DNA of 17,568 nucleotides from Roseburia_D sp964388945. GTDB taxonomy: Bacteria > Bacillota > Clostridia > Lachnospirales > Lachnospiraceae. Below are positions 1-6,956 of this stretch, piece after piece. The position numbers were made by a program, and so were the translations under genes. The stretch lies in the NCBI GenBank assembly GCA_964388945.1, contig CAYMCM010000052.1:1-17568 (forward strand), given 5' to 3'. How positions within the stretch are numbered: the stretch's first letter is position 1; every line of letters begins with the position of its first letter. The notes beneath the pieces are model-generated. The model was given only the letters and a program-made list of their open reading frames with translations, was not told where the DNA came from and did no database searches.

Positions 1-1
1 G

Positions 2-1258
2 GTTGTAGGACAACAGCATATTATAGGAAAAGATAAACTGCTTTATCGGGCGATCCGGGCGGATAAGTTAAGCTCGATCATTTTTTACGGGCCGCCGGGA
101 ACGGGGAAGACGACACTTGCGAAGGTCATTGCCCATACCACAAGTGCGGAATTTATGCAGATCAATGCGACCAGTGCCGGAAAAAAGGATATGGAAGATG
201 TGATCGAAAAGGCAAAAAATAATCAGGGAATGTATGGGAAAAAGACGATCCTGTTTATTGATGAGATCCACCGTTTCAACAAAGGACAGCAGGATTATCT
301 GCTTCCGTTTGTAGAAGACGGCACCATTATTCTGATTGGAGCCACCACGGAAAATCCGTATTTTGAGGTAAACGGGGCGTTACTGTCCCGGTCAGTGATC
401 TTTGAACTGCACGCACTTGGGAAAGAAGATATCAAGACGCTGATCTGCCGTGCCGTTTCCGATAAAGAAAAAGGCATGGGAGCATATCAGGCAAAGATCG
501 ATGACGATGCACTGGAATTTTTAGCAGATGTGGCGAATGGAGATGCGAGAGCAGCACTTACCGCCATAGAACTTGGAATTTTAACGACCGAGCGGAGTGG
601 TGACGGCATCATTCATATTACACTCGAAGTTGCGCAGGAATGCATTCAGAAGCGGTTGGTGCGCTATGATAAGAGTGGAGATAACCACTACGACACCGTT
701 TCCGCATTTATCAAGAGTATGCGGGGATCAGATCCGGACGCGGCGCTTTATTATCTGGCGCGAATGCTCTATGCGGGCGAGGATATCCGGTTTATCTCAC
801 GCAGGATCATGATCTGTGCGGCGGAAGATGTGGGAATGGCAGATCCGAATGCACTTACGGTTGCGGCGGCGGCGGCAACTGCGGTGGAGCGTATCGGGAT
901 GCCGGAGGCACGCATTATACTGGCAGAGGCAGTCACCTATGTGGCGAGTGCACCAAAGAGCAATGCATCGTATATGGCGCTTGATGAGGCGTTTTCCTAT
1001 GTAAAGGATCATAAGACCGGAGCAGTTCCGGTTCATTTACAGGACGCCCACTATAAATCAGCGGGAAAATTGGGACATGGTGTGGGTTATAAATATGCCC
1101 ATTCCTATCCGAACCATTATGTAAAACAGCAATATCTGCCGGATGGCATGGAGGATGTGACGTTTTATCATCCGACTGACATCGGGTATGAAAAAGATAT
1201 AAAAGCTCACTTAAAGATGCTTCGGGAATCAGCCGGATCATCCGATCAAACGAACTAA
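2..1258 (+). CDS. rarA: RarA/MgsA-type AAA+ ATPase, 5'-truncated by window edge
   Basis: Replication-associated recombination protein A, a cytoplasmic AAA+ ATPase of the clamp-loader superfamily that acts at stalled replication forks. The reading frame is open from base 2, so the gene begins outside the window. The first visible residues, VVGQQHIIGK, are the conserved segment normally about 25-30 residues from the N-terminus. Visible motifs are Walker A GPPGTGKTT (bases 89-115), Walker B ILFIDEIHRF (from about 247), and a sensor 1-type GATTENP (about 340-360). A C-terminal tetramerisation region contains the family sequence DDALEFLADVANGDARAAL and the HxVGYxYAHxYPNHYV-like stretch near the end. 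The 418 visible residues fit the usual ~440. The ATG at 155 is internal and not the start, because Walker A lies upstream of it. The next gene follows after 30 nt with no terminator between, so co-transcription is possible. Confidence 0.95.
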   Translation, partial: VVGQQHIIGKDKLLYRAIRADKLSSIIFYGPPGTGKTTLAKVIAHTTSAEFMQINATSAGKKDMEDVIEKAKNNQGMYGKKTILFIDEIHRFNKGQQDYLLPFVEDGTIILIGATTENPYFEVNGALLSRSVIFELHALGKEDIKTLICRAVSDKEKGMGAYQAKIDDDALEFLADVANGDARAALTAIELGILTTERSGDGIIHITLEVAQECIQKRLVRYDKSGDNHYDTVSAFIKSMRGSDPDAALYYLARMLYAGEDIRFISRRIMICAAEDVGMADPNALTVAAAAATAVERIGMPEARIILAEAVTYVASAPKSNASYMALDEAFSYVKDHKTGAVPVHLQDAHYKSAGKLGHGVGYKYAHSYPNHYVKQQYLPDGMEDVTFYHPTDIGYEKDIKAHLKMLRESAGSSDQTN

Positions 1259-1273
1259 CAGAGTGTGAAGCAC

Positions 1274-1280
1274 GAGGAGG
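1274..1280 (+). promoter_or_regulatory. Ribosome binding site setting the aminotransferase start
   Basis: GAGGAGG lies 8 nt before the ATG at 1289. The frame stays open up to a GTG at 1265, but that codon has no ribosome site and would place this GAGGAGG inside the coding sequence. The ATG at 1289 is therefore the better start. Confidence 0.85.
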
Positions 1281-1288
1281 ATTCAATT

Positions 1289-2575
1289 ATGCAGTCATAT
1301 CAGGAAATGACAAAAGAAGAATTATGTAAGGAAAAGGAAAGCCTTGAGGTGGCTTACAAAGAGTGGCAGAAAAGAGGACTTTCCCTTAATATGGCGAGAG
1401 GAAAACCATCCGAAGAACAGCTTGATCTGACGATGCCGATGATGGATGTGTTAAACGGCAGTGCGGATCTGCACAGCGAAGATGGAACTGACTGCAGAAA
1501 TTACGGCGGAATGGACGGAATCCCGGAAGCAAAACGGTTTATGGCAGCAATGATGGGCGTAGATCCGGAAAATGTTCTGGTATACGGAAATGCCAGCTTA
1601 AATATCATGTATGATACGGTTTCCCGTTCTATGACACATGGTGTTATGGGAAGCACACCGTGGTGTAAGCTCGATAAGGTAAAATTCCTCTGTCCGGTAC
1701 CTGGTTATGACAGACATTTCAAAGTAACTGAGTTTTTTGGGATTGAAATGATCAACATTCCAATGACAGCAGAAGGACCGGATATGGATCTGGTAGAAAA
1801 ATATGTATCTGAGGATGCGGCAGTAAAAGGTATCTGGTGTGTGCCGAAATACTCAAATCCGCAGGGAATCTCCTATTCCGATGAAACGGTAAAAAGATTT
1901 GCAGCATTAAAGCCGGCGGCAGAAGATTTCCGTATCTTCTGGGATAACGCATATGTGGTACATCATTTATATGAAGAAGATCAGGACGAGATCCTTGATA
2001 TTTTAGGTGAGTGTGAGAAAGCGGGCAATCCGGATATGGTCTACGAGTTCTGCTCTACCTCAAAAATCAGTTTTGCAGGAGGTGGTGTGGCAGCACTTGC
2101 AGCATCCAAAGCAAACCTTGATTTTATCAAGAAGCAGTTTACCGTACAGACCATCGGTTATGACAAGATCAATCAGCTTCGCCATGTACGCTACTTCAAA
2201 GACATGGAAGGCGTGAAAAAACAGATGATGAAGCAGGCGGCGATCATGCGTCCAAAGTTCGAGATGGTAGAACAGGTATTAAGTGATGAGCTGGGCGGAC
2301 GCGGCATCGGCTCATGGATCAACCCGAAGGGCGGTTACTTTATCTGCTTTGAAGCACTGGAAGGCTGTGCGAAATCCATTGTTGCAAAAGCAAAAGAAGC
2401 AGGCGTGACGCTGACTGGAGCAGGCGCACCGTTCCCATATGGAAAAGATCCGAAAGACTCTGTGATCCGTATTGCGCCTTCTTTTCCAACCATGGAAGAC
2501 TTAAAGATGGCAGCAGAGATTTTTGTTGTGTGCGTAAAACTTGCAAGTGTAGAGAAATTACTGGAAACCAAATAA
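1289..2575 (+). CDS. Class I PLP-dependent aminotransferase, aspartate type (subgroup Ic)
   Basis: A 428-residue cytoplasmic pyridoxal-phosphate aminotransferase. It resembles the aspartate aminotransferase subgroup Ic (Pfam Asp_aminotransf, the AspT type of actinobacteria and clostridia), which transfers the amino group between aspartate and 2-oxoglutarate. Visible features are the N-terminal NMARGKPSEEQLDL signature; SNPQGISYSDE in the large domain; WDNAYVVHHLY with the pyridine-nitrogen Asp near residue 219 and Tyr 222; and STSKISFAGGG with the Schiff-base lysine at about 259. A basic APSFP segment lies near the C-terminus (RIAPSFPTMEDL). Length is normal and the frame intact. The start is set by GAGGAGG at 1274. 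It may share a transcript with rarA upstream and is closed by a strong terminator at about 2579-2612. The exact substrate cannot be read from sequence; other amino acids are possible. Confidence 0.88.
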   Translation: MQSYQEMTKEELCKEKESLEVAYKEWQKRGLSLNMARGKPSEEQLDLTMPMMDVLNGSADLHSEDGTDCRNYGGMDGIPEAKRFMAAMMGVDPENVLVYGNASLNIMYDTVSRSMTHGVMGSTPWCKLDKVKFLCPVPGYDRHFKVTEFFGIEMINIPMTAEGPDMDLVEKYVSEDAAVKGIWCVPKYSNPQGISYSDETVKRFAALKPAAEDFRIFWDNAYVVHHLYEEDQDEILDILGECEKAGNPDMVYEFCSTSKISFAGGGVAALAASKANLDFIKKQFTVQTIGYDKINQLRHVRYFKDMEGVKKQMMKQAAIMRPKFEMVEQVLSDELGGRGIGSWINPKGGYFICFEALEGCAKSIVAKAKEAGVTLTGAGAPFPYGKDPKDSVIRIAPSFPTMEDLKMAAEIFVVCVKLASVEKLLETK

Positions 2576-2578
2576 AAT

Positions 2579-2612
2579 AAAAAGGGGGTGCCAAAGGCGG
2601 CATCCTCTTTTT
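2579..2612 (+). terminator. Intrinsic terminator after the aminotransferase
   Basis: A 9-bp stem pairs GGGGGTGCC (2584-2592) with GGCATCCTC (2599-2607), including two G-U pairs, around a 6-nt loop. It is flanked by A-runs before and a T-run after. It starts 3 nt past the stop codon and ends the rarA/aminotransferase transcription unit. Confidence 0.9.
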
Positions 2613-2637
2613 GACACAAATGAGAGCGGGATAAATG
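2611..2637 (+). promoter_or_regulatory. Possible weak promoter for the transporter
   Basis: TTGACA at 2611-2616 is a perfect -35 hexamer that uses the last bases of the preceding terminator's T-run. The only nearby -10-like sequence is TAAATG at 2632-2637, with a short 15-bp spacer. The -35 is convincing, the -10 is not, so this is tentative. Confidence 0.3.
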
Positions 2638-2652
2638 AAAAGCCCCGCCTCT
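2623..2652 (+). other. Bulged hairpin in the transporter leader
   Basis: AGAGCGGG (2623-2630) can pair with CCCGCCTCT (2644-2652), with one bulged C and a 13-nt loop. The hairpin ends 5 nt before the GAGGAG ribosome site at 2658 and is followed by TGTTTTG. It could be a minor terminator or a translation-modulating leader. I do not recognise it as a known riboswitch. Confidence 0.4.
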
Positions 2653-2669
2653 GTTTTGAGGAGATTAGT

Positions 2670-3551
2670 GTGGAGAAAAATAAGAATCTTGGAATTTTAT
2701 TTATTGTGCTCTCGGCATTTTCCTTTGCATGGATGAGCACATTTGTGCGTCTTGCGGGAGATCTTCCTTCCGTAGAAAAAAGTTTTTTTCGGAATATAGT
2801 AGCAGTCGGTGTAGCGGCGTTTACGATGATAAGATCAAAAGAAAAGATCGTGATGGGGAAAGGAAATCTGAAATTTCTGATCTTACGAGCTTTATTCGGA
2901 ACGATCGGAATTTTGGGAAATTTCTATGCGATCGATCATCTCGTACTTTCTGATGCAAATATGCTAAATAAGATGTCCCCGTTTTTTGTCATCCTGTTTT
3001 CTTATCTGATTTTAAAAGAAGATCTGACTTTAATTCAGGTACTTTGTGTGGCAGGAGCGTTTTTTGGAAGTCTTTTTATCATAAAGCCGACATTTGCAAA
3101 TACAAATCTTATTGCATCACTTGCAGGTCTTGCCGGAGGAATTGCGGCGGGAGCAGCGTACAGCATGGTGAGAGTGCTCGGAAAGCGTAAGTGCAGCGGA
3201 TCGCTCATCATTTTTTTCTTTTCGGCATTCTCGTGTTTGACCACGCTGCCGATCATGCTCCTTAATTTTAAGCCGATGAGCGGAAAACAGCTTTTATATC
3301 TGCTGCTTGCCGGTGCAGCCGCAACCAGCGGACAGTTCTGTATTACGGCAGCCTATTTCCATGCTCCGGCACGGGAAATTTCAGTGTACGATTATTCGCA
3401 GATCATTTTTACTGCGATCATCGGTTTTTTCCTGTTCGGACAGGTGCCGGATGGATACAGCATCTTTGGATATCTTGTGATCTGCGCAATGGCAGTGCTT
3501 ATGTTTTTATATAATAACGGGAAACTCGGAAAACAAAAAAGAGATGCTTAA
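2670..3551 (+). CDS. EamA/DMT-superfamily membrane transporter
   Basis: A 293-residue integral membrane protein of the drug/metabolite transporter superfamily. It has two EamA repeats of about five helices each: I count ten hydrophobic segments, the first at residues 8-29 and the last at about 268-286. The segment DHLVLSDANMLNKMSPFFV near residues 90-108 is the typical conserved end of helix 3 and start of helix 4 in this family. Start is GTG at 2670, supported by GAGGAG at 2658-2663 with 6-nt spacing; the first in-frame ATG at 2733 would remove most of helix 1. Family members export or import amino acids, nucleotides or other metabolites, and the substrate cannot be inferred here. The gene converges on the AraC-family gene with 3 nt between the stop codons and no clear terminator between them. 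Confidence 0.88.
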   Translation: MEKNKNLGILFIVLSAFSFAWMSTFVRLAGDLPSVEKSFFRNIVAVGVAAFTMIRSKEKIVMGKGNLKFLILRALFGTIGILGNFYAIDHLVLSDANMLNKMSPFFVILFSYLILKEDLTLIQVLCVAGAFFGSLFIIKPTFANTNLIASLAGLAGGIAAGAAYSMVRVLGKRKCSGSLIIFFFSAFSCLTTLPIMLLNFKPMSGKQLLYLLLAGAAATSGQFCITAAYFHAPAREISVYDYSQIIFTAIIGFFLFGQVPDGYSIFGYLVICAMAVLMFLYNNGKLGKQKRDA

Positions 3552-3554
3552 TGC

Positions 3555-4439
3555 CTAGTTTCCGGTATATTTCTTCCGGTATTCCCGCGGTGTCATATGA
3601 AAGCGCTTTTTGAACATCCGGTTGAAATAGGAAAGGTTGTCAAAACCCGATTCTGCTGCAATGTCAAGGATGGAGGATTCGGAGGAGACAAGCAGTCTGG
3701 ATACCATGGTGAGCCGATAGTCGTTGAGATAATCGATGAAAGAGGTTCCCATGGTATTTTTGAAAAATTTCATAAAGTGGGACTGGCTTAAACCCGCTTC
3801 TTCTGCCATATCGGCAATCGAAATCTTTTCCATATAATTATTTTCTACATATTTAATAATGAGTTTCATCTTTTCCAGCGACTTTTGGTTCTTGTGCGGA
3901 GTTTCGGCGGTGCAGCACTGCGAAAACAGGATGTGGAACAGCAAAAAAAGCTGGGCTTTGATGGCAAGCTCATAAGCCTTTGGATAGGTCTTACAGATTT
4001 CGTCTGCACCGTCCACACAGGCAGCGATCGGTGCATAAAACTTATGATCCGGTTCAAAGAGCGTCGGAATGGACAGTCTGCCATCCAAAAGCGGCTGAAA
4101 ATAATCGCTCGAACAGGCATCCGTCTGTTTGGAGATCAGAATGTCGAGTTTAAAAATGACATTTTCATATTCCATGCTTTCCTGCTCATACTGTTCGATT
4201 GAGTGGAGCTGCCCCGGAATGATAAAAAGGATGCTTCCCGCAGAGATGACATACTGTTTTAAATCCACGGTGATAAGCCCCGTTCCTTTTTTAACATAGA
4301 TAATCTCCATCTCGTCGTGCCAGTGAACCGGTACGGAAGCAAAATCAAGCGGGATCGAGCAGGGATAGGTTGTATATGGAAACAAAACATCACCGTGGGA
4401 CTTTTTTTCCTGATAATTTTCATATTCGAGAATGTTCAT
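3555..4439 (-). CDS. AraC-family transcriptional regulator with N-terminal cupin
   Basis: A 294-residue cytoplasmic DNA-binding regulator. The N-terminal half is a cupin-type sensor domain: HWHDEMEI at 39-46, followed by a glycine-containing turn and PGQLHS at 75-80, the pattern of sugar-responsive AraC regulators. The last ~105 residues form the two-helix-turn-helix AraC domain, with ISIADMAEEAGLSQSHFMKF as the first HTH and ILDIAAESGFDNLSYFNRMF as the second, followed by the usual F.MTPREYRKKY. The start is ATG at 4439, set by GGAGG (complement of 4448-4452) at 8 nt. An in-frame start 13 codons upstream exists, but it would place that ribosome site inside the gene and lies at the predicted -10. 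The gene is divergent from glgP, so control of glgP and of itself is plausible but inferred. The ligand is unknown, probably a carbohydrate. Confidence 0.92.
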   Translation of the reverse strand: MNILEYENYQEKKSHGDVLFPYTTYPCSIPLDFASVPVHWHDEMEIIYVKKGTGLITVDLKQYVISAGSILFIIPGQLHSIEQYEQESMEYENVIFKLDILISKQTDACSSDYFQPLLDGRLSIPTLFEPDHKFYAPIAACVDGADEICKTYPKAYELAIKAQLFLLFHILFSQCCTAETPHKNQKSLEKMKLIIKYVENNYMEKISIADMAEEAGLSQSHFMKFFKNTMGTSFIDYLNDYRLTMVSRLLVSSESSILDIAAESGFDNLSYFNRMFKKRFHMTPREYRKKYTGN

Positions 4440-4447
4440 AATGCTGA

Positions 4448-4452
4448 CCTCC
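4448..4452 (-). promoter_or_regulatory. Ribosome binding site setting the AraC-family start
   Basis: Reads GGAGG on the minus strand, 8 nt before the ATG at 4439. It favours this start over the longer frame beginning at 4478. Confidence 0.85.
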
Positions 4453-4467
4453 ACACTTAGATGATAG

Positions 4468-4495
4468 TATTGTACCACTTTTGGATGGTATATTA
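4468..4495. repeat. Inverted repeat over the araC promoter, candidate operator
   Basis: TACCA (4473-4477) and TGGTA (4486-4490) are perfect inverted arms separated by 8 bp. Extended to 10-bp arms (TATTGTACCA and TGGTATATTA), 8 of 10 positions still match. The repeat covers the -10 box and spacer of the AraC-family promoter, which would suit autorepression, but it could be chance in AT-rich DNA. Confidence 0.4.
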
Positions 4496-4498
4496 CAA
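4469..4498 (-). promoter_or_regulatory. Predicted promoter of the AraC-family gene
   Basis: On the minus strand TTGTAA (complement of 4493-4498) and TACAAT (complement of 4469-4474) are separated by 18 bp, a plausible sigma-A promoter. Transcription would begin around 4460, leaving a leader of about 20 nt. Confidence 0.6.
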
Positions 4499-4519
4499 GA
4501 AAAAGCAGTTACATGGCGT

Positions 4520-4525
4520 TATAAT
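4520..4525 (+). promoter_or_regulatory. Candidate -10 box for glgP
   Basis: A perfect TATAAT, 63 nt before the glgP ATG. No good -35 sits 16-18 bp upstream, where the sequence is A-rich. That would fit a promoter needing an activator, such as the divergent AraC-family protein, but this is inference. Confidence 0.45.
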
Positions 4526-4588
4526 TCTATCAGAATCAAACAAGAGAGTAATAGCAAACAGACAATATAGAACAAATGGAGGGCAATG

Positions 4589-6841
4589 ATGAATTTAGCA
4601 GAGATCGTATCAAACAGATACCACAAAGGAATTGGAGACTGCTCCAATGAAGAACTTTACTATGCACTGCTTGAAATGACAAAGGACATGGCAGCAGCAA
4701 AGGAAAGCAATGAAGGAAAGAGAAAATTATATTACATTTCCGCAGAGTTTCTGATCGGTAAATTATTATCCAACAACCTGATCAACCTCGGCGTATACGA
4801 AGAAGTGAAAAAGACACTTGAAGACAACGGAAAGAGTCTTGCAGAAGTCGAAGAAGTTGAGCCGGAACCGTCACTTGGAAACGGTGGACTCGGACGTCTT
4901 GCAGCATGCTTCCTCGATTCTATCGCAAGCCTCGGCTTAAACGGTGATGGTGTTGGATTAAATTATCATTACGGACTGTTCAAACAGGTATTTGAAAACA
5001 ACCTGCAGAACGAAACCAAAAATCCGTGGATCGAAAAAGAAAGCTGGCTGAAGAAGACAGATGTTACTTACCCGATCCAGTTCGGTGGTTTCACTCTGAC
5101 ATCCAGACTGTATGACATTGATGTTGTCGGATACAACAACCGTACAACAAAGCTTCACTTATTTGATGTTGAAACAATCGATGAAAGCATTGTAGGCGAA
5201 GGAATTGATTTTGACAAAGAAGACATCGCAAAGAACCTGACCTTATTCTTATATCCGGATGACAGCGATGACAAGGGACGTCTGCTTCGTGTATATCAGC
5301 AGTATTTCATGGTGAGCAACGGTGCAAGACTGATTCTGGACGAGGCTGTTGCAAGAGGCTGCAACCTGCATGACCTTGCAGATTACGCAGTAGTACAGAT
5401 CAACGATACCCATCCGACTATGGTTATCCCGGAACTGATCCGTCTCTTAATGGAGCGCGGCATCGAAATGGACGAAGCGATCGATATCGTATCCAAGACC
5501 TGTGCATACACAAACCACACCATCCTTGCAGAAGCACTGGAAAAATGGCCGATCGGTTACATGGAAAAAGCAGTTCCGCAGTTAATGCCGATCATTTACG
5601 AACTGCATAACCGTGTAGACAAGAAATTCCGCGATAAATCCGTTGCGATCATCAAAGATGGCTGTGTACATATGGCACACATTGATATCCATTACGGATT
5701 CTCAGTAAATGGTGTTGCTTACCTGCATACAGAAATCTTAAAGAACAGCGAGTTAAATAACTTCTACAAGATCTATCCGGAGAAGTTCAACAACAAAACC
5801 AATGGAATCACATTCCGCCGTTGGCTGTTACACAGCAATCCGGAACTGACAGCCCTGATCGAATCTCTGATCGGACCGAAGTTTAAAGAAGATGCGATGG
5901 AACTGGAAAAACTGGGCGCTTATGTGGATGATGACGCGGTTCTTGACAAGCTGCTCGCAGTAAAGATGGACAACAAGGTAAGATTAAAGAATTACTTAAA
6001 GAAGACACAGAACATCGATATTGATGAAAACTCTGTTTTCGATATTCAGATCAAGAGACTGCATGAGTACAAACGTCAGCAGATGAATGCACTCTATGTG
6101 ATCAATAAATATTTCGAGATCAAAGAAGGCAAGAAACCGGCAAGACCGATCACAGTAATTTTCGGTGCAAAGGCAGCTCCGGCATATGTGATCGCAAAAG
6201 ATATCATTCATCTGATCCTCTGCTTACAGCAGATCATCGACAATGATCCGGAAGTAAGCCCGTACTTAAAAGTTGTTATGGTAGAAAACTATAACGTAAC
6301 ACTGGCTGAGAAGCTGATCCCGGCAGCAGATATCCATGAACAGATCTCACTTGCTTCCAAAGAAGCATCTGGTACCTCCAACATGAAATTTATGTTAAAC
6401 GGTGCACTTGCGATCGGAACTATGGACGGTGCAAATGTAGAAATGCATCAGTTTGTCGGAGATGACAACATTTATATCTTTGGTGAATCTTCTGAAGATG
6501 TCATCAGACATTACGAAAAAGCGGATTATGTTTCCAGAGATTACTATAACTCTGATGCAAAGATCAAACGTGCGATCGACTTTATCGTAAGCGATACCTT
6601 AAAGAGTGTTGGAAATGCAGAGAACTTAGAGCGTCTTTACAACGAACTGTTAAACAAGGACTGGTTTATGACATTACCGGATTTCGAAAGCTATCTGGAA
6701 ACCAGAGATCGTATGCTCGGTGATTACGAAGACAGAAAAGCATGGGCAAAGAAGACCCTCATCAACATCAGTAAGGCAGGCTTCTTCTCTTCTGACAGAA
6801 CTATCGAAGAATACAACAAAGACATTTGGAAATTAAACTAA
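4589..6841 (+). CDS. glgP: Glycogen/alpha-glucan phosphorylase
   Basis: Cleaves alpha-1,4-glucan ends with phosphate to give glucose-1-phosphate (GT35 family, PLP-dependent, cytoplasmic). About 750 residues. Motifs in order are YYISAEFLIGKLL near 45, EPSLGNGGLGRLAACFLDS near 90-108, QINDTHPT, IKRLHEYKRQ near 490, and EASGTSNMKFMLNGALAIG with the PLP-binding lysine at about 600. It is some 70 residues shorter than E. coli or animal enzymes. The N-terminal segment carrying the phosphorylation and AMP-control region of animal enzymes is absent, which is usual for clostridial phosphorylases. Two ATGs stand in tandem (4586 and 4589); I prefer 4589 because GGAGG at 4578-4582 is then 6 nt away rather than 3. 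I saw no in-frame CGG arginine codons, unlike the neighbours, which suggests high expression. The gene is monocistronic, with a terminator directly after it. Confidence 0.96.
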   Translation: MNLAEIVSNRYHKGIGDCSNEELYYALLEMTKDMAAAKESNEGKRKLYYISAEFLIGKLLSNNLINLGVYEEVKKTLEDNGKSLAEVEEVEPEPSLGNGGLGRLAACFLDSIASLGLNGDGVGLNYHYGLFKQVFENNLQNETKNPWIEKESWLKKTDVTYPIQFGGFTLTSRLYDIDVVGYNNRTTKLHLFDVETIDESIVGEGIDFDKEDIAKNLTLFLYPDDSDDKGRLLRVYQQYFMVSNGARLILDEAVARGCNLHDLADYAVVQINDTHPTMVIPELIRLLMERGIEMDEAIDIVSKTCAYTNHTILAEALEKWPIGYMEKAVPQLMPIIYELHNRVDKKFRDKSVAIIKDGCVHMAHIDIHYGFSVNGVAYLHTEILKNSELNNFYKIYPEKFNNKTNGITFRRWLLHSNPELTALIESLIGPKFKEDAMELEKLGAYVDDDAVLDKLLAVKMDNKVRLKNYLKKTQNIDIDENSVFDIQIKRLHEYKRQQMNALYVINKYFEIKEGKKPARPITVIFGAKAAPAYVIAKDIIHLILCLQQIIDNDPEVSPYLKVVMVENYNVTLAEKLIPAADIHEQISLASKEASGTSNMKFMLNGALAIGTMDGANVEMHQFVGDDNIYIFGESSEDVIRHYEKADYVSRDYYNSDAKIKRAIDFIVSDTLKSVGNAENLERLYNELLNKDWFMTLPDFESYLETRDRMLGDYEDRKAWAKKTLINISKAGFFSSDRTIEEYNKDIWKLN

Positions 6842-6873
6842 TATTTGTAATATACTCCAAACTACTTAAAAGC

Positions 6874-6907
6874 AAAAAGGGAATCACTGAAAGGTGGTTT
6901 CCTTTTT
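6874..6907 (+). terminator. Intrinsic terminator of glgP
   Basis: A 9-bp stem pairs GGGAATCAC (6879-6887) with GTGGTTTCC (6894-6902), including two G-U pairs, with a 6-nt loop. It is flanked by AAAAA and TTTTT. It lies about 37 nt after the glgP stop. Confidence 0.9.
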
Positions 6908-6917
6908 GTTTGTGATT

Positions 6918-6926
6918 TGCTATAAT
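6918..6926 (+). promoter_or_regulatory. Extended -10 promoter of the TPR-hflX unit
   Basis: TGCTATAAT is a perfect extended -10 element, 30 nt before the start of the lipoprotein gene. A -35 would fall on the 3' arm of the glgP terminator (about 6898-6903, TTTCCT) and is poor, as is common when TGn is present. Confidence 0.6.
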
Positions 6927-6956
6927 AAGCGAAGTAATCGGAGGAATTATAAAAGA

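Noticed and set aside
860..880. GCG trinucleotide run in rarA
   Set aside because: It encodes an alanine-rich helix at a position where RarA proteins have alanines; not a regulatory or unstable repeat of note.
155..1258. Treating the ATG at 155 as the start of rarA
   Set aside because: The frame is open upstream to the window edge and encodes the conserved VVGQQHIIGK and the Walker A motif, so the gene is truncated by the window.
3560..3582. Direct repeat TTCCGGTAT spaced by 5 nt
   Set aside because: It falls in the last codons of the AraC-family gene (minus strand YRKKYTG) and is explained by coding of similar residues.
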